Positions 60,955-64,000 of a stretch of 64,000 nucleotides of DNA are shown here, piece by piece. Numbering within the stretch: position 1 is the first letter of the stretch; each line of letters opens with the position of its first letter. Source of the DNA: Lentimicrobium sp. (lineage in GTDB: Bacteria; Bacteroidota; Bacteroidia; Bacteroidales; Lentimicrobiaceae); the NCBI GenBank assembly GCA_019429275.1, contig JAHYJC010000007.1, positions 49,165 to 113,164 on the forward strand, written 5' to 3'. The notes beneath the pieces are model-generated. The model was given only the letters and a program-made list of their open reading frames with translations, did no database searches and had not been told where the DNA came from. The translations under genes and the position numbers were made by a program.

Positions 60955-62234
60955 GCTTAGCCGCTTTATTTTGCCGGGTCTAATCCCATTATATTCATAA
61001 ATAATGAATAAATCAGGTAAGCAATAATCATATTATGTCAAACAAAAGCTCATTTGCACACTTCAACAATTTTAGATTTCAAACTTTTTTTTCAGATTTA
61101 ATCAGGGCCTGCTGAAAAACCCTGCGAATGGGCGAATTGACATCAGAGAGGTCAAATGTTTATATAGTGAATGATAAAATATAGATGTTCGAACCCGGCT
61201 GGGGTCGTATGTCTATCGTTTTGATTCATTTTCTATACACATTTCTTCCCACGATTTCATCGGGCAGGCTCTCCGGGAGGATTATTCTGAAACGACAAAA
61301 ATTGTAAGTGCAGGCTTTTTTCGATTTTCAATTATAAATACCTGCACCTAATCATATTAATAGTCAGATAAAATATTCATTATATGCATTTAAGATGTAT
61401 TTCAGCAGAACTTAATTAAAAACATAAATAAACGGTTAATATAAATAACTGCTTGTCGGTTTTTCAACTCATTGAAATAACTACAAAATAACAATAATAA
61501 GGTTTTATACTTTTAAAATTATTTTAATATCTAACCTGGTATTTGGTTCAAAATAAGTAAAAAAAGTAGTATTTATACTTATTGACATGTCAGTTTTTGA
61601 TGAGTAATTTAGCGTTTGGAAAATTGGCTATACATGCAACTGTTTATTCAACAATTTTCATGGAATTAATCTGTAGATAAAGTTTTAGTTTAAAAGCAAG
61701 AATTTGATAATGATAAGTACATGCAAATTGGAAAATTAAACAGAAATATCAGTGTGTAGCAAAAATATTTGATCGCCCGTCAGCCAACTGTTCGGGAAAA
61801 AGTGCAATACGTAACCACCTTATTTTTTTAAAATTATTATTAACTAAACCTCGGTAAATATGCAGAAAGCTTAACAGAAAACACCCCGGCCAAAAGACAA
61901 TTGGCAGTTTTGCAACAGTTAATGGATAAAAGGGATTTTTGCCAGATTCTGAATAGAATAAACCCTTATTCCAGGGCTGAAGCAATGAAAAACAAATTAC
62001 AAACCAGCTACGGAAAGTAAACCGTAGAAACCAAAAAATCGGGATCGACCATGAAGCCGCCAGGGATGCCAGAAAACCTGGTGTTTTTGTCTGAAAGAAA
62101 GAAAAGTCCAATTAACTGAAGTTTCATTTAATGACAGGCCGATTCAGATTATAAGTAAGATTACCTGTACTGCATAACAAATTTGCTTGCAATACAAAAA
62201 ATAAACCTAATTATTAACCTAACACAACTAATCT
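60955..62234. other. Long gene-free region upstream of a secreted repeat protein
   Basis: About 1.28 kb, AT-rich, with no ORF I can support. A 120-codon frame on the minus strand (61749-62111) has no family features. A tRNA-like TTCGAACC stands alone at 61188-61195 without a cloverleaf. A GTGCAGG/CCTGCAC inverted repeat with a long loop lies near 61310-61350. It may be the long leader of the repeat protein gene or a remnant of lost genes. Confidence 0.5.
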
Positions 62235-64000
62235 ATGAAAAAACCTGACACAAGATGTGCCAAAAGCACAAGATGTGTAAGGGCAAGCCTGCTTCGATGG
62301 CTGAGCTTGCTTTTATTGGTTGTAGCGTGTAGCAGTGCTTTTGCACAGAAACCCGCTGCCAGCCTTAGTCAAATCCGAAACGGGCGATATGATGCGCCCC
62401 TTTCTCCCGCCAACTGGGTAAACGGAAACGTGAACCAGCAACAGGCACACATGGTCGAAGGCTATTCTGTTCCTTACAGGGTAGTAATGACCAATATGTT
62501 AATCGGTGAAACGGTAACTATTACCCTTGAATACGATACCAAGCATAGTTGTGCCAATGCAATCGACTTCATCACCGGATACGACAACCTGGAGCCCCAT
62601 GATATCTGGGGGCATCCCGCTGAAGTGATAAATCCGGTTTTAGAGTTTCCTCAGTATACAATGGGAAGTGAAGCTCAGATTATCATTGATGCTCCTACGA
62701 ATGAGCCGACCAACGGCTTCTTCAATAATTTTATGGGTGACAATCCAGATCTGAATTACATGTCAATCTGGGGGGCAACTGTTGACGCCGATGCTTTCAA
62801 CTATGTAACAGAAGGACCGATTGGACCTGACGTATGCATTGCTTCTACCAGTTTTTCTGTTACCTTTACTGTAACGGACGAAACTGTAGTTCTGGCCTGG
62901 GGTGGACATATTGCCACCTGGCAAGACTGGGAACTTGTGAATGAAACTTCAGCCGGAGGCATCAACGGATCGCCTTACCATACCCGCATTATTACCTGGG
63001 ACGTACCGGGTGGTAATCTGGGTAATCAGGACCGTTCCATGCAGGCCGCAGTGGTGTTGAGATACTTCACCTGCGAATTCGAAGTCGGCAGTCCTGTATG
63101 TATAAACACTCAGGTTACTGCTCAGAATCTTGATTATGTTGATGTTCCCGAAATTCCAAATACCTATGAATGGGAAATCATCAATCAGGAGGGTACCAAT
63201 GCCACTCCTTTAACCGGAACAGGTCCGAACTTCCAGTTCAATACTGGTTCAACAGGTGGCACCCTGACACTTGTGCATACTGTGAGCATGCCTTACGGGA
63301 ACGGTTTTATCTCCCAGGAATGTGAACAGGAAGTTGTTGTGAGTTCAGGGCCTACGTGCTCGATTACACCGTTACCGGAAATGGACTATTGCTTAAATGT
63401 TACAGAAACGTTCTATGCGCCTGAGGCGCCTGTGGGCGAAATCTATACCTACGAATGGAGCATTTCTGGCAATGCAAGTATTACGGGTGTTCTCGACGGG
63501 CAAAGTGTTTCGGTGCTTACCGGAGGTCTTTGTGGTGAGTCTTTCACCCTTACACTGACAATTACCGATGAGGCATTATGCGAAAGCACCTGTTCGGAAA
63601 CGTATTGGGTGCGTGATCATGTGCCACCTGTTATTGATCCTGCTCCTGCCGACATCACCGTTCAGTGTATCGACGACGTTCCTGCTATGATCAGCCTTGC
63701 CTGGACAGACAACTGCGATTTAGGCGGTCAAGTTCAAGGCGTTGACGGGCCTCTGGTTGGTGACGAATGCGGTGGTACAATCACTCGTACATGGAATATT
63801 ATGGATGCCTGCGGAAATGCAGCAATTACAAGAACTCAAATCATCACTGTTGATGATGACACAGCTCCTGTTCTTGATCCTGCTCCTGCCGACATCACCG
63901 TTCAGTGTATCGACGACGTTCCTGCTATGATCAGCCTTGCCTGGACAGACAACTGCGATTTAGGCGGTCAAGTTCAAGGCGTTGACGGGCCTCTGGTTGG
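62235..64000 (+). CDS. Secreted cell-surface repeat protein (HYR/Ig-like), 3' end outside the window
   Basis: A frame open from ATG 62235 to the window edge (588 codons seen, no stop). A signal peptide with hydrophobic core LLRWLSLLLLVVACSSAFA is cut before QKPAA. About residues 40-290 form a unique N-terminal region, followed by a PKD/Ig-like stretch (about 290-460) and then Cys-containing HYR-like repeats of 80 residues (DPAPADITVQCIDDVPAMISLAWTDNCDLGG ... GTITRTWNIMDACGNAAITRTQIITVDDDTAPV). Such repeats are common in giant Bacteroidota adhesins, usually with a type IX secretion C-terminal signal, which would lie outside the window. Adhesion is inferred. Confidence 0.88.
   Translation, partial: MKKPDTRCAKSTRCVRASLLRWLSLLLLVVACSSAFAQKPAASLSQIRNGRYDAPLSPANWVNGNVNQQQAHMVEGYSVPYRVVMTNMLIGETVTITLEYDTKHSCANAIDFITGYDNLEPHDIWGHPAEVINPVLEFPQYTMGSEAQIIIDAPTNEPTNGFFNNFMGDNPDLNYMSIWGATVDADAFNYVTEGPIGPDVCIASTSFSVTFTVTDETVVLAWGGHIATWQDWELVNETSAGGINGSPYHTRIITWDVPGGNLGNQDRSMQAAVVLRYFTCEFEVGSPVCINTQVTAQNLDYVDVPEIPNTYEWEIINQEGTNATPLTGTGPNFQFNTGSTGGTLTLVHTVSMPYGNGFISQECEQEVVVSSGPTCSITPLPEMDYCLNVTETFYAPEAPVGEIYTYEWSISGNASITGVLDGQSVSVLTGGLCGESFTLTLTITDEALCESTCSETYWVRDHVPPVIDPAPADITVQCIDDVPAMISLAWTDNCDLGGQVQGVDGPLVGDECGGTITRTWNIMDACGNAAITRTQIITVDDDTAPVLDPAPADITVQCIDDVPAMISLAWTDNCDLGGQVQGVDGPLV
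63634..64000 (+). repeat. Exact 240-nt repeat in the surface protein gene
   Basis: Bases 63634-63760 and 63874-64000 are identical (127 nt) and set 240 nt (80 codons) apart; the window ends inside the second copy, so the true copy number is unknown. Confidence 0.9.

Noticed and set aside
61181..61210. TTCGAACC resembling a tRNA T-loop
   Set aside because: No acceptor, D or anticodon arm could be folded around it on either strand.
61749..62111. 120-codon frame on the minus strand in the gene-free region
   Set aside because: No family features, odd Phe/Trp-rich composition, no promoter or ribosome-binding site; looks like chance.

Overview
The window comes from a member of the Bacteroidota, probably an environmental Bacteroidales-like lineage. 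The evidence is a SusC/SusD pair, many lipoproteins with the Bacteroidota-style Cys-Lys/Asp N-terminus, the long three-part form of IspG, large two-domain FtsX-like permeases, a large adhesin with Cys-containing Ig-like repeats, and promoters of the Bacteroidota -7 type (TAnnTTTG) in front of several genes. I saw no rRNA, tRNA or CRISPR array.

Left part (1-12 kb). A polyamine gene set (deoxyhypusine/homospermidine synthase-like gene, agmatinase family gene, arginine decarboxylase) is split by a polysaccharide utilisation locus encoding a PKD lipoprotein, SusC, SusD and a GH30 glycosidase. Next (12.5-20 kb) comes an ABC/MFP efflux operon divergent from its likely NtrC-type regulator and histidine kinase. 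A sigma-54-like promoter and a dyad UAS lie in the shared intergenic region, and a second, similar promoter/UAS pair precedes a lone FtsX-like permease near 37.5 kb.

Centre (20-39 kb). Mostly housekeeping and envelope genes: nitroreductase, M28 peptidase lipoprotein, PIN-PhoH ATPase, lipocalin, three tandem tail-less SSB paralogues, two small proteins, phosphoglycerate kinase, a symporter overlapping an unusual alanine racemase, a lipoprotein with an aerolysin-like region, a GH3-PA14 glycosidase, the lone permease and IspG.

Accessory block (39.3-45.6 kb). A type IIG-like restriction-methylase, a REP-associated tyrosine transposase (RAYT) and a DinD-like Bro-N protein lie in one direction. 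The RAYT reading frame contains an inverted pair of GTAG-headed REP-like palindromes plus a 27-nt in-frame repeat array, which is the most striking structure in the window.

Right part (45.6-64 kb). A thioester alpha-2-macroglobulin is coupled to an integral membrane protein with an HELGH motif. A GT-C-like membrane protein is flanked by an intact ferritin-like gene and a decayed copy of that gene's 3' end. An operon follows with an AmgK-like kinase fused to a RapZ C-terminal domain, two small conserved proteins, a MurU-like nucleotidyltransferase and an AddB-like nuclease, suggesting cell-wall sugar recycling. After a 1.28-kb gene-free stretch, a secreted repeat protein runs off the right edge.
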